Shown: positions 48,336-59,300 of the stretch, one piece after another
Layout of the letters: each line of letters begins with the position of its first letter
Position numbering within the stretch: the stretch's first letter is position 1
Origin: Plumapathes pennacea
Taxonomy: Eukaryota > Cnidaria > Anthozoa > Antipatharia > Myriopathidae
NCBI GenBank assembly: GCA_964036295.1
Contig: OZ038471.1
Location: 2,816,001 to 2,880,000, forward strand
Direction of reading: 5' to 3'
Length of the DNA stretch: 64,000 nucleotides
Translations under genes and position numbers: made by a program
The notes under the pieces: generated by a model
Databases searched by the model: none
Told to the model about the DNA's origin: nothing
The model's input: only the letters and a program-made list of their open reading frames with translations

Positions 48336-48944
48336 CCCTCTGGCTGTGCAAATCCAGTCGTATAGATGGGGTTTACTGTTAATTGTTATGGGTCTGAATA
48401 TTTTACTTTTAAGTGTTATGAAGCCAAAAAATTTGATGATAAGTGTTCGTTTAATTGTGGAAAGGCTAAATATAAATAAAACAGGACAAAATAGACACGA
48501 GATGTTGAGAAGTAAACGTTGTAAAAAGCAATTACGAAATTTTTGAATGCTCCCCAAACCGCTATTTTTGGACGCAAATCAATGGTAGGGGACTGAGGCG
48601 AGATTCTGGAAGAGGAAACAATGCGGCTTCCGTTGGTGTGATCAACGTACGAACAAACTTTACTTGTGAGTTTCTATGGCAGTGGTGTGCTTTTGAAAGG
48701 CACAGAAGCAGAGTTCCTCTGGACGCTACGTGAGTGTAATGAGCAAGAAGCTGGGCATGCCAAACTATTATCTAAAGTTATACAGATTGTGTCGCAGAAG
48801 CTGGAAGGAGGAGAACTACCACATTTTTACAGATATCAGTAATATCAGTATGAGTGTCAGTCTGTTTCCAGTTGTAGTTGGGTTTGTTCAAGTATTAGCC
48901 TTGTTTTGAATAGTCCCTTTACATATATATATTTTTTCTCATAG
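48336..48944. other. No gene recognised
   Basis: An overlapping pair of frames (48,210-48,557 minus, 48,310-48,546 plus) has no recognisable domain and partly overlaps satellite. The remaining sequence presumably belongs to the duplicated segment carrying the DDX54-like exons, but no exon is recognised here. Confidence 0.5.
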
Positions 48945-50545
48945 CATAGTTGCCACACCTGGTCGATTCCTCCACATTCATGGAAATGGAATTAAAGTTG
49001 AACTCAGTAGAATATGTGGTGTTTGATGAGGCTGACAGGTACGGCATGGAATATCATTTTATCTTGTAGCTCAGGTACCTGTTGAAGTTGTGAGGTTGTT
49101 TAGAGATGAAATACAGGACTGAAAGACATGGATTAAGGTCAGACCAGGATGTAAAAGTGGAATATATGTCAAGCAAAATAAATGTCTTCCTTTTTACTTT
49201 CTTACTGCAGGTTATTTGAGATGGGATTTGCTGTGCAGCTTCATGAAATCATTAATAGGTTACGAGTAAAGGTATGGCCCAGCTATAAAACATAGCAATT
49301 CCAAGGAAAATGAGTAAAGAGAATAAAAAATGCATACAGTCAAACTAGAGCCTATAGCTCTGAACAATATGTTTATTGCATCACAAACACAAACAAACAT
49401 GGAACACACACTCTGTTATTTTTCCCAACAAGTCATAATTTTTCCAAGAAATTAAAATATGGCCAGTGTGTAATTATGTAATTTCACCATTTCTCTTTAT
49501 CACTACCAAATTAGACCTAAATGTGTGAAATTCTTGTTCACAGACAGACCTTTTGTTTTCTGCCTGGGGCACTCTTCCCAAGTTGCTTGTAGATTTTGCC
49601 GAAGCAGGTACGGTCTATGTTTATTGATTGTTTTCTTGTTGATTTCTTTGCTAGTTATGTTTGTCTGAACCATGCAGCTACGTGGGCTGAATACATTATA
49701 GTTGTGTAAGTTAGATAGTGTTTAGGGTTTAAAAAATTCTAACTAATGTTTTGAAATAACACAATACAGAAAACGCTGTAAAGATGATTTTTAATCCAAA
49801 TGGCTGTGTCAGGAACACATTTAACCGATTATTAACTAAAGATATATTTAACCTATTATTATATATACTTCTAAACATTTGATTTCTTGGTCATGGGTGT
49901 TAGGATTAATAACGGATCCGGCTCTAGTGAGACTCAAAGCTAAGCAGTCAGTTAAAGGTAGACCCATAAATCAATGCTAATAAAAACTTGAACATGTAGT
50001 AAACTAAAGCTCGGGTTGTTAGTCTCTTGACCACCCTTTAATGTAATCCCACCGTTTAGACGTTTGAGCTGATGTTTCAAACTAAGGTAAGACACTTATG
50101 TACTTTGATGAAGGACTAACTCTCAAAATGTCAGCTCAAACTTCTTAATGGTACGTAGCTTTCAACCATGTAATATATACTGCCTACTAGCTCTCATGTA
50201 TCATTTATTTTCCTTAGCTGGCTTTCTTCACAGTTAGAGCTAACGATAAAGAAGGTAAGTGACACCCTGTAAGAATGTATGTGTATGTGTTTGTCTGTGT
50301 GCGTGGTGGAACTAGGACTATTGTTCTCTATCGTACTTTAAACATCTGGGCCTCGGAGGTCATCCATATAACAATGGTACTTGTGTGTCGACGTAGAGGT
50401 TTGACTTATTCCATAGAACTGGAGTTTAAGATTTATTTTTGTTTATCCAGCCATATTGCTGAATCTCCTCCAAAACGTACTGAAGCCGTCTGAGCAAACC
50501 TTGATCTTTGCTGCTACGAGACATCATGTAGATTATTTGAGTGAG
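48945..50545 (+). pseudogene. Partial DDX54-like DEAD-box helicase, broken
   Basis: Exon-like blocks with splice sites: 48,945-49,038 (IVATPGRFLHI, then VEYVVFDEADR), 49,211-49,271 (LFEMGFAVQLHEIINRLRVK), 49,544-49,607 (FSA..TLPKLLVDFAEA), 50,218-50,254 (LAFFTVRANDKE) and 50,451-50,545 (LLNLLQNVLKPSEQTLIFAA, TRHHVDYLSE). They follow the order of the DDX54/Dbp10 helicase core. The first block has a frameshift between HI and the EMELKLNSVEYV part, motif III SAT is split by six bases, and the exon linking FAEA to LAFF is missing. Introns are retained, so this is a duplicated genomic fragment. DDX54 acts in ribosome biogenesis; this copy cannot make a full helicase. Confidence 0.85.
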
Positions 50546-50826
50546 GTATGGACAAATCACGAGGACTAAACAAGTTTGTTGTCTATGTTGCTCTGGTCTT
50601 TTTCTGCACAGTCTTGCCTGTGGCAGAACTATATGTCCAGGGCTGTATTCACAAGACTCGTGTACGAACGGCGAAAATGTTCGTTAAAAGTGTGACTTGC
50701 AGAAAGGTCTGGCCAAACAAGGACACCTTTACGGCAACATTTCTAGCAGGCTTGTGTGCCAACACACTGTAAGGAGTGAAACTACAAAGGATGAAGCTCA
50801 GCTGACCATTTGGTAGCATGTTTCAG

Positions 50827-51103
50827 GAATCCTCCTCCCAGTGTTTATGTGAGAGAACAGTTAATTGGTGTCTTGCAGTCCACTGACTTGGAGACAGAGA
50901 GTGAAATGTCAGTCATGGAACCTCTGGATCTGAGGAGTCCAGTGACACGATTAGTGCTGCCACTTGAGAGTGGACAGAACATAGTGACAGACAATTGGCA
51001 ATTGGATCAGAAAGATGAGTACGAAACAGACAGTGATAATAATACGGACATTGATGATGACAACAATGATTTTCTCAACAAAGATGAATTGCCTCTTCTC
51101 TGA
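50827..51103 (+). CDS. Unidentified terminal exon, acidic C terminus
   Basis: After a plausible acceptor (TTTCAG) the frame reads NPPPSVYVREQLIGVLQSTD and ends in an Asp/Asn-rich tail (DSDNNTDIDDDNND, then FLNKDELPLL) at TGA 51,103. I do not recognise the family. It lies just after the DDX54-like fragments and may belong to the same duplicated debris. No upstream partner exon was found, so it may not be functional. Confidence 0.35.
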
Positions 51104-51460
51104 CTCCATTCAACAACAGTGTCAAGATATGGAAGGACTCTGTCAGAGCTGCTGTTAGGCTAGACCTTTGAGAGGTGGTAAGACTGTAATATATATTGCA
51201 ATTAGGTGTATCTGAAAACGTTACTGCAATAGGTGTATGTTCTTCAGAGATCTGTGGTACTTCGAATTGATTCCAGAAAGAAATGAACAAACTCTGCAAG
51301 TTTCCAGTTTTGTAATACAGTTTTGTAAAAGTAAAGGTAATTTCTGAAAGTACCATTATTTTGTCATTTTGTGAACTTTCACTCTTTTACTAATACAGCA
51401 AAAATTTTACTGTTTAAAACTGTTATGCAGACCCCCCATCTAGGCCCTCTAGCTAAAACG

Positions 51461-51526
51461 GTTGAACCTACAAGAAATCCAGAAGAATGACAACTGTACA
51501 TAAGCAATAGATAGTCAATAATAACA
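51461..51526 (+). repeat. Isolated scrap of the 234-bp satellite
   Basis: GTTGAACCTACAAGAAATCC, GAATGACAACTGTACATAAG and CAATAGATAGTCAATA match the middle of the satellite unit, closest to the diverged edge units (47.65 and 48.12 kb). It lies 3 kb outside the array and touches the ZC2HC1A exon-8 copy. Confidence 0.85.
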
Positions 51527-51634
51527 ATATTTTTCTTCTTTCTCGACATATTGCCATCCGATACCAAAGTCCAACATTATTTGATGATTTTGGGATTGAA
51601 AGTCAATCTCCAATAAATCTAAATACCCATTCTC
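51527..51634 (+). pseudogene. Copy of ZC2HC1A exon 8 start
   Basis: ACATATTGCCATCCGATACC through AATACCCATTCTC parallels 62,703-62,805 of the real gene. The acceptor AG before ACATATTG is mutated (CTCG) and the copy stops before the CxxC ribbon codons. It is therefore a truncated, unspliced fragment. Confidence 0.9.
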
Positions 51635-51689
51635 CGTCGATGGAATTGACACTATAGAAACACTGGGAGAGACAAATAAGAGGAAGGAA

Positions 51690-51965
51690 GATATTGTTAT
51701 TATTATTGTTATTATTATAATTATTATTGTTATTATTACTGCTGTTGTTATTGTATAGATTATTATTATTATTGTTATTATTATATAGATTATATTATTA
51801 TTATTATTGTTATTATTATATAGATTATATTATTATTATTATTGTTATTATTATATAGATTATATTATTATTATTATTGTTATTATTATATAGATTATAT
51901 TATTATTATTGTTGTTATTATTATATAGATTATATTATTATTATTATTGTTATTATTACTATTAA
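51690..51965. repeat. ATT microsatellite with 40-bp higher-order period
   Basis: (ATT)n is interrupted regularly by ATATAGATTAT and TTGTTATT, giving repeated blocks of about 40 bp. Confidence 0.9.
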
Positions 51966-52159
51966 TATAAGGAAATTAAAGAAGCAATGGGAGTGATTAC
52001 AATCAGTTATCTGAGAGAGAGGTGGAAGAAGAGAATAGATGCAGCTGAGACAGGCAGAGCAGAAAGAGATGAAAGGAAAGAGCAGGAAGAACGGCGAAAA
52101 GTTGGAGATGAAAGCAAAAACAACTACCAGATGTTGCAGCAGCAATAACAACAACCACA

Positions 52160-53300
52160 AATTACGCTCAAGTATAATTAGTTTGTGCTCAAACGGGCGT
52201 GAGAGTTCGAGCTATGATCGCCATTATCATCACCGTTTGATCGCGGCCTAAGAATGTGCAAGTCATGTTTTGGGAAGCGAACCTGCTTAATTCCACTATG
52301 CGTCCGACATTACGTCTAAAGTCGACTCGTTCGTACCTTTGAACTTTTGAATTCTTGGTATGCTTTTATTGCTTTTTTTTTAGGGGTCAAAATAAGCTCG
52401 AGCCACGCCCGTTTTAGTAACTCTTAGGGGTAAAAACGAAAACTCCCGACGAGCATCTCCGTCACTTTTTATGTGGCAGTCCCCCCCCCCCCCCCCCCCC
52501 CCCCCACATACATATGGCTCTTTTTGTCGTCTATTTAGTCTTCACCATAAGCAAACAAAAGGCAATCTCGCGCTTCCCTAAATGTGCGTTAGCTGTTTGC
52601 CGTTGCGTGATGCCATGCCGTCGTGTAAACACTGCGTAAAACCCCAACAAAGACTCTTACAGAGGCCACAAGAAACACTCACTTCCTTCAAGCGATTAAG
52701 ACCAAGGTGACTAATGGGAATGGCGCGCGATTTAAAAATTGCCCGCCACACGACTTGACGACTTGTAAACGTACATTAATCCTGCCGTGTAAAACCGTTT
52801 ATTTAGTTGACAGTTCGTGCCGATAAAAGAGAGAGGCCTCTTGTTTGTAATTTCTTTCTTCATTCCACCATTTGGTCCTTAATATCAGAAAAATTGCCTG
52901 TGGGGTTCCCTTTAATAGCATGCTCCCGCGTTTAACGCAAGGAAGGGACTGTTTTGTAGTCCGCACAAGACGTGTTTTTGAAATGTTCTGTTCTTAGCAC
53001 ATTTGGTACATTTCCTGCTCTTTGGCCTTTGGCCTTGGAGATAGCGTTTGGCAAAGAAGGGAAACACTCCTGTGATACCATTCCCGACAGTTTTCGCCGG
53101 TAATTGTGAACAAGTTGTATGTGGTATGTGGTTGGTAAGATTTCTGATGTGGTTGGCGGTAAGTGTGATAAAATAAAACGTTTGGTCGGTAAAGGTTTTC
53201 ATTTCAGAAAAAGGTTCATTGAAGTGCAAAATGGATCATTTTCTTTTATTAACGTGGTGGCTCTTAAAAGAGCCGTTGTTTTGTGTCTTGCTGGCCATTC
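52160..53300. other. Mostly no gene; possible transposase relic on minus strand
   Basis: A poly-C run of about 23 bases lies at 52,483-52,505. The minus-strand frame 52,912-53,229 ends with KSRKCTKCAKNRTFQKHVLC and ACY, a Cys-rich tail reminiscent of the C-terminal zinc domain of piggyBac transposases, but the second CxxC pair is damaged. No catalytic DDD domain is seen. Nothing else is supported. Confidence 0.3.
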
Positions 53301-53316
53301 GACTCCTCCCAGAACC

Positions 53317-53420
53317 TTCTCCACGACCAGTTCCCTCGGGTCAAAGGTTTGGAAGACACGGCCAGCCATTGGGTAGCAGTTCAGGTGTAAGACGGGGCAA
53401 GTAGACTATTTTGATAGTCT
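53317..53420 (+). repeat. Inverted fragment of the Ulp1 gene abutting its 3' end
   Basis: On the plus strand, CGACCAGTTCCCTCGGGTCA with its GLED context and AGTAGACTATTTTGATAGTC repeat in sense orientation two parts of the protease gene that is encoded on the minus strand beginning at 53,422. Read-through transcription from the gene would yield RNA able to fold back on itself. Confidence 0.75.
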
Positions 53421-53421
53421 A

Positions 53422-56097
53422 TTAACCCCACATCCCGGAGGCGATCCCTTCAATCAGGCGTCCTTGCACACACTTGGGACATTCCCAGGCGAGAATGTTC
53501 GGAGGGGAAGGAAGGCACGCAATATGGAATAATTCGCGGCAGTTTTCACATGAAACAGACTGGCCGCCCAGTGGCTCCCATGGCTGGCGACAGATGCACA
53601 TTAGTTTCAAGGCGATGATCTTTGGTGTGCATCTGTATTCCGTCTTGTTAGCATCGGCTGCTGGTGGTGCCGGGAATGGTGTTACCCTCCTTTTTAGTAA
53701 ACATTGCAACAAATGCGGTCGCATTCTCGACTCGTCATAGTTGACGGCCATTGGGCTTTCGCAATGCAGTACAGATGTTAAATACGCTATTGCAAAAAGC
53801 CCACAATCTACGCCGTTGCGCTGTTGTTGTACGGGGCGCGCCACAATGGTCAAGATAGGATCGTCTACCCTCATAAGGGCTGCAATCAACTTAATGACGT
53901 GGGGCTTGATGTCACCGTAGAAAAGACTATCAAAATACTCCACTTTCCCCGTCTTGCATCTGACGTTGGAAACTGCTACCCAATGGCAGCTACCGTCATG
54001 GAGGATTTGACAAAAGTCAGCCCCACCATGAACGGTAAAGCCATTAAGTGGGCCAAGGGTGGTATCCTCCAAACCTTTGATCCGAGGGAACTGGTCATGG
54101 AGAAGGTTTTGGGCGTTGTTCACCACCCAGTCATTGAGCATTTGCCCAGTTTTTATGATGGATAAATCGGCCTCATCGGCCACTTTACGCCGGTCGTGCT
54201 TTGGCCGGTTGCACGCAGTATCTATTTCGGCCCTCCTTTGCTTTGGAGGGGCTGCAGCCATCATCACTGATAGGCATTCCTCCTGTAGCCTTTGTATTTT
54301 TTGGAGGGCGGCTTTGTCTTTGATTTGATGGATAAATCCCATGGCTTGGTCCATTAAACCCTTGCATTTTGCTGCTGCCTCTTCTGCTGTTTCATCTCGT
54401 GCAGGCTGACGTAATGCAGGCGGCTGGATTTCTGGACCCTGTTTAAAAAGTGAGGATTTTATAAGCAACTTCTTCGTATCTCAAACGTATTTCACCGCTA
54501 TTTTTGTGCGTTTTTTGTGTGTAATTGTGATGTGGTATGTATTTTTGTGTAATAAAGCAAAAATTCTCTTCCGATACCTTACCTCGTTAGTATGGCCTTT
54601 ATGATGTGCCGCCGTGGGAAAAAAAATAAAAATTCGGCTTTCGCCCTCCAAACTTCCTTCCAGAGCTTTTTGGATCAGCCCTGCCGCTCTCCTTCTTCTT
54701 TTTTCAGTATTGATGTCGATCTGCAAATTATCATCAAAGTATGTATTATTAAAAAGGTCTTTTATTTTTACTTGCTTTCGTGTTTATGGGTATTACTGTT
54801 GCTCTAATCTAGGGATTAAACTGCCACTGTTGACATAAGTGTGCTTAGTTTAGGATAATGTGTTGTTTTGAGACCTCAACGACCGAAGTGTTTTCTCACC
54901 TTAAAGGCCGGGAACCGCCTGATCTCCCTAATGACGATCTGGGCCGGGCAGTTGATTTTTTTTGTGGTTCCCTTTGAGCGATTACCATTCTGTGGGATTA
55001 AACGTTTATTATAGCAGTAACGTTAGTCAGAGAAGGGTTAGTCAAATGTGATAAAATCTCTTGATTACTAAAGCGTTGCGTTGCGACCAATTATATTTTT
55101 AGTGCTTTTCGCCACCAGGGAGAAAAAGGAGGAGCTGCTCGCAGGCGAGTTGCGGCGCGAACAGACTGCCAAATCGGACTGGCTTTGGTTTATAAATGTT
55201 TTGCTTTCACAAATACTTTTGACCGTGTGTGAATGAGATCAGTGATTGTTCTGAGCTAGTTTAATAGGGCAGAAAGCTAGTTAGACAAAGAAAGCATTTA
55301 AAAATTGTAAAATTGTTGCCTGACGTTTGCCGAGTTGCGAATAACCGAGGAAATTGAAAGAACTCAGTGGGTTAGAGTACTTTTGATTTCTCAATGCCAA
55401 CATACTTGAATATTATATCTGATCATACAAAGAAAATTGTTGCCCGAAGTTTGCCGAGTGGCAAATAACCAAGGAAAATGAAACAACTGTAGACAGAGTA
55501 CTTTTGATTTCTCAATGTTAACATATTTAGAAATTATAGCCTAAAGGTGCAAACGAAAAGCCGTAAAGCAGTACAACTATAAACTATTTCTGAATTTGTT
55601 CGGGTTTGGTCTGGAAACACGTACCGGCCTCCCCGGTTTTATGCGCAAATTACCTTTTTTGGTTTTTTCTTGTCCCGGGCATGGCGATCGGTCCCATGCT
55701 CGCAGTCCCAAACCTTGCTTCCAGTTACTATGAATGGGACTCCATCATATGGAATCCCAGCAAGGTGGTTCCGGCCTCCTTGGAAAAAAACCTTGTGTTT
55801 CTTGACTGGGCCTGTTTGTGCATAAAAAGGAACATATAAGGAGTCGTATAAGTTAAACAGTATAAAATCTGCAGCAATAAATGTTATGGATAATTTCCTT
55901 TTCATAAAAAGTGCTGTGATTGACAAGCTTCAACTAACGGAAAACTTACCTCGTCGATCGGTCCTGCTGTAATACACGGAAAATGCGGTGTTTGACTCCG
56001 CCATAAACTCTCGAACTTTCTGCTCCGCAGTCGCCATATCTCCGACGTATCCAATGGATTCATTTATGGCAACAAAACTGCTCTCGATTTCGTTCAT
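53422..56097 (-). CDS. FAR1/FLYWCH-like zinc finger, Ulp1 (C48) protease and PHD finger protein
   Basis: Five exons (56097-55950, 55811-55654, 54989-54900, 54720-54583, 54438-53422) join in phase to 1551 nt, 516 aa. Residues about 69-175 hold C86, C116 and a H171/H172...H175 set in the layout of WRKY-GCM1-type fingers (FAR1, FLYWCH), with the hallmark KKINCPAQIVIREI. Residues about 195-240 are helical. Residues 278-420 are a Ulp1-like cysteine peptidase: LNDWVVNNAQNLL, H330 (CHWVAV), D348 (YFDSLF), Gln near 384 and C390 (GVDCGLF), all triad members present. Residues about 455-501 form a C4HC3 PHD finger (CENC, HIAC, WECPKC). Ulp1 enzymes remove SUMO or related modifiers; the substrate here is unknown. 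Broken copies with introns fill 6-13 kb, so the gene is mobile or carried by a transposon. No transposase was found. Confidence 0.85.
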
Positions 56098-56270
56098 CCT
56101 GAAATTTGTTTCCAGTATGAGAAAAGTGACACTTATTCCCGCGTCCTTTGGCTTTTGTAGCTGTAATTTGCATTTACCGAACGGCGCATGCACAAGTCAG
56201 TCCTTGTGGACCATCCATTCAAAAAATCAATCAAACAAAATGAACAGAAGGTGTCGTGCATATTTGACAA
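56098..56270 (-). promoter_or_regulatory. Likely promoter of the Ulp1 gene
   Basis: Contains a single unit (56,160-56,265) of the promoter-like repeat seen three times at 13.97-14.23 kb, including GCATGCACAA, TCAATCAAACAAAATGA and GTGTCGTGCAT. It lies directly upstream of the chosen start codon on the minus strand. Divergent ZC2HC1A begins 290 bp away. Confidence 0.5.
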
Positions 56271-56280
56271 GTGGTCAATA

Positions 56281-56347
56281 TGACGTCGTCCGGAGCTTTG
56301 GGAAAGGACTGGGAAAGAACTTGGTTTTATTGAATCCAAGATGGCGG
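56281..56347 (+). promoter_or_regulatory. ZC2HC1A promoter elements: CRE-like and YY1 motifs
   Basis: TGACGTCG at 56,281-56,288 is a near-CRE and CCAAGATGGCGG at 56,336-56,347 is a YY1-type site identical to the one over the N6AMT1 start. Its ATG opens a frame that stops after ten codons (MAEICKQGVS*), so it is not used as the start here. The true ATG follows at 56,387. Confidence 0.6.
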
Positions 56348-56386
56348 AAATTTGTAAACAAGGTGTCTCATAGAAACGGATCGCCT

Positions 56387-59300
56387 ATGGCTGATTACAT
56401 CGATGGTTAGTGCTGTTTGTGTTGCTTTAAGAAAATGGTTGCAACATTTTAACTGACTGAAGTTTCCTTTCAGCTTTTCGTGACACGGGATCTGCACAAA
56501 AGCTTCAACCATGCTCGTCTTGTGGCAGAACATTCAACCAAAAGACTTTGGTATGGATCTTTAAATATAAACAGTTGTCTTTCTGTTCGTAGTGGTCATC
56601 CATTCATCTTTTTGCAACTTTTGCCGTTCGTTTCGACTTTTCCAAGTAGTTAACAACTGTCTGGGCTATTGTGACATCAATAAAATTGGAAATTTTTGGC
56701 CAAAAGAAGAAATAAACACGAAATTTGTTGCGACTAGTGCTAATTTTAACCTTATTCACATGTTATTCAGGTCCGCCATGAGGCAGTATGCCATAATCTA
56801 AAGAAGAGGAAGGTGTTTGATACTTCAAAGAAAAGACTGGCACATGTGCAAAATGAAATTGCCAATTTAAAAGTTACAACTGCGGACTTACCTCCCAGGC
56901 CTAAGAAGGTATGTTTCTACTGTACATGTGCATCTTACTACATGTTACTACAGTCAACTTTATCAAGCCCGGGGGGGGACCTCCTATATATTTCCTATAT
57001 AGGTATGTTCCGCCCGATAGGGTATCATTTTCAGGGTCTTCTGTCTTAAACAGGGTATCAAATTTTACATTTTCGTGTCTTAAACAGGGTTATTTTATGA
57101 AGATTTTCTCCTCTTCCCCCCCCCCCCCCCCCCCCCCCTCAACCCCATTTTTGCTCTCGTCATTTTCGTGCAATTTCTTCATATGTTGGAAACGTGTGCA
57201 ACGCAGGCTGACTTATCTAAACTTAGTCTGAACATGGTATCAAATTAGAGCACTTTGTCTTAGACAGGGTAGCAAAATTTCCATTTTTGTGTCTTGAATA
57301 GGGTCAGGGTTTTATAGAGTCAGTGGAACACCCCTACCCAAATTCCTATTGAGTACCTCCCCCGGGCTATCAAGACAGGCACCACATCTCAATAAGTCAA
57401 CCCAAGCCAGATTTGTTGGTCCCGGCAGGCCGAATTTCACATATTTGTCTGTATCTAAAATCTGAAAGTGGGACACCTCTACAAGACAGAAACCTACGTG
57501 ACAGGTAGACAAAGTCCTAAGAGTCAATATTGTAGTGCATATAATTAGTATCAATTAGCTTTTGAGTGCAGTATGAATAACCTATGGTACTTACTGTATA
57601 TTCAACAATTAAGTAGGCAAACATTGGTATTACAGTATTTAACGCTGTTAGTATATGGTGTGTTAGCTTGGTTGTTTCTTTCCTCAGGCAAACTGGAGAC
57701 GGAAGCATGAAGAGTTTATATCAAACATCAGGGGAGCTAGAGGAGTCACTGCTGCTCAGAAAAAGGGGGAGCCACTTCCACCACCCCCTCCTCCCACAGT
57801 AAACCCTGACTATGTCCAATGCCCTCACTGTGACCGACGCTTTAATGAACATGCAGCCGAGAGGCATATTGGTTTTTGCAAAGAGCAAAAGGCACGCATA
57901 GCGAGGCCAGCATCCAAGACAGTGGCATCTGAAAAGGTTGCTCGTAGGACAAAGGTGATTACCATATTATCAGTAGATAGACAAATGGAAAGGAGTGTAC
58001 GTATCTCAAAACTATTTTCTTTTCATGATGTTTTCATAGTACAAACCTCCTCTTCCTGGAAAAAGAAATTCTATTCCATCTGGTACAGTCTCATCACCAA
58101 AAGCAACAGGAGCATTTCCTGCAAAAGCACCATCTGACTACAGAGCTGTGGACTATGCACCACATTCAAGAAATGCAGGTGAGTCTAGCAACAATATTTG
58201 GTGCTGACCCAGGACTGATATACCTTATTTGTTGGGGTGAGAATGTGCTGCTTAGTTTTCAAAACCCTTACCCTATTTCAGACCAAATACCAAAATAAGC
58301 AAAATTTATTTCTGTACTCTGGACCAAAGAGACAAAATGTATACCTTATTTATTAAGACTAAAATGCTTGAGTACAATACCTGTATTTGCCATAATATGA
58401 TCCCCTTGGGGTAACAAAGTTGAAAAATCAAACATGGTACACTTTGCTGTAGGTTTATAGTTTTACATTATACAGCAGGTACATGAAATTTGTATACAGT
58501 CCTACCTAGGTAAAAATAGTATGTGGGATCCCGCCGATCCCAGTTTTATCCCACCTGAGATCCTGCCACCAAAAGGTGGGATCCCGGCTGGGGTTGTGGA
58601 ACGTCAGGATCCCACCTGGGATCCCATCCCGCTATCCCACCCAGGATTATGGAACATCCCAGGTGGGATCCCATCCCACCATCCTACCCGGGATTATGGA
58701 ACATCCCAGGTGGGATCCCACCCGGGATTTGGTGGGATCCCGTCCCACCATCCCACCCGGGATTATGGAACATCCCAGGTGGGATCCCACCCGGGATTTG
58801 GTGGGATCCCGTCCCACCATCCCACCCGGGATTATGGAACATCCCAGGTGGGATCCCACCCAGGATTTGGTGGGATCCCGTCCCACCATCCCACCCGGGA
58901 TTATGGAACATCCCAGGTGGGATCCCACCCGGGATTTGGTGGGATCCCGTCCCACCATCCCACCCGGGATTATGGAACATCCCAGGTGGGATCCCACCCG
59001 GGATTTGGTGGGATCCCGTCCCGCCATCCCACCCGGGATTATGGAACATCCCAGGTGGGATCCCACCCGGGATTTGGTGGGATCCCGTCCCGCCATCCCA
59101 CCCGGGATTATGGAACATCCCGGGTGGGATCCCACCCGGGATTGGGTGGGATCCCGTCCCGCCATCCCACCCGGGATTATGGAACATCCCGGGTGGCATC
59201 CCACCCGGGATTGGGTGGGATCCCGTCCCGCCATCCCACCCGGGATTATGGAACATCCCACCCGGTATTTGGTGGGATCCCGTCCCACCATCCCACCCGG

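Noticed and set aside
48210..48557. 115-codon minus frame and overlapping 78-codon plus frame
   Set aside because: Partly decayed satellite; no domain and no start context.
50548..50772. 74-codon frame with hydrophobic start
   Set aside because: It begins within the donor region of the DDX54-like fragment and has no recognisable family or splice context.
52483..52505. Poly-C run as a functional element
   Set aside because: Simple homopolymer, possibly length-inflated by sequencing; no associated structure.
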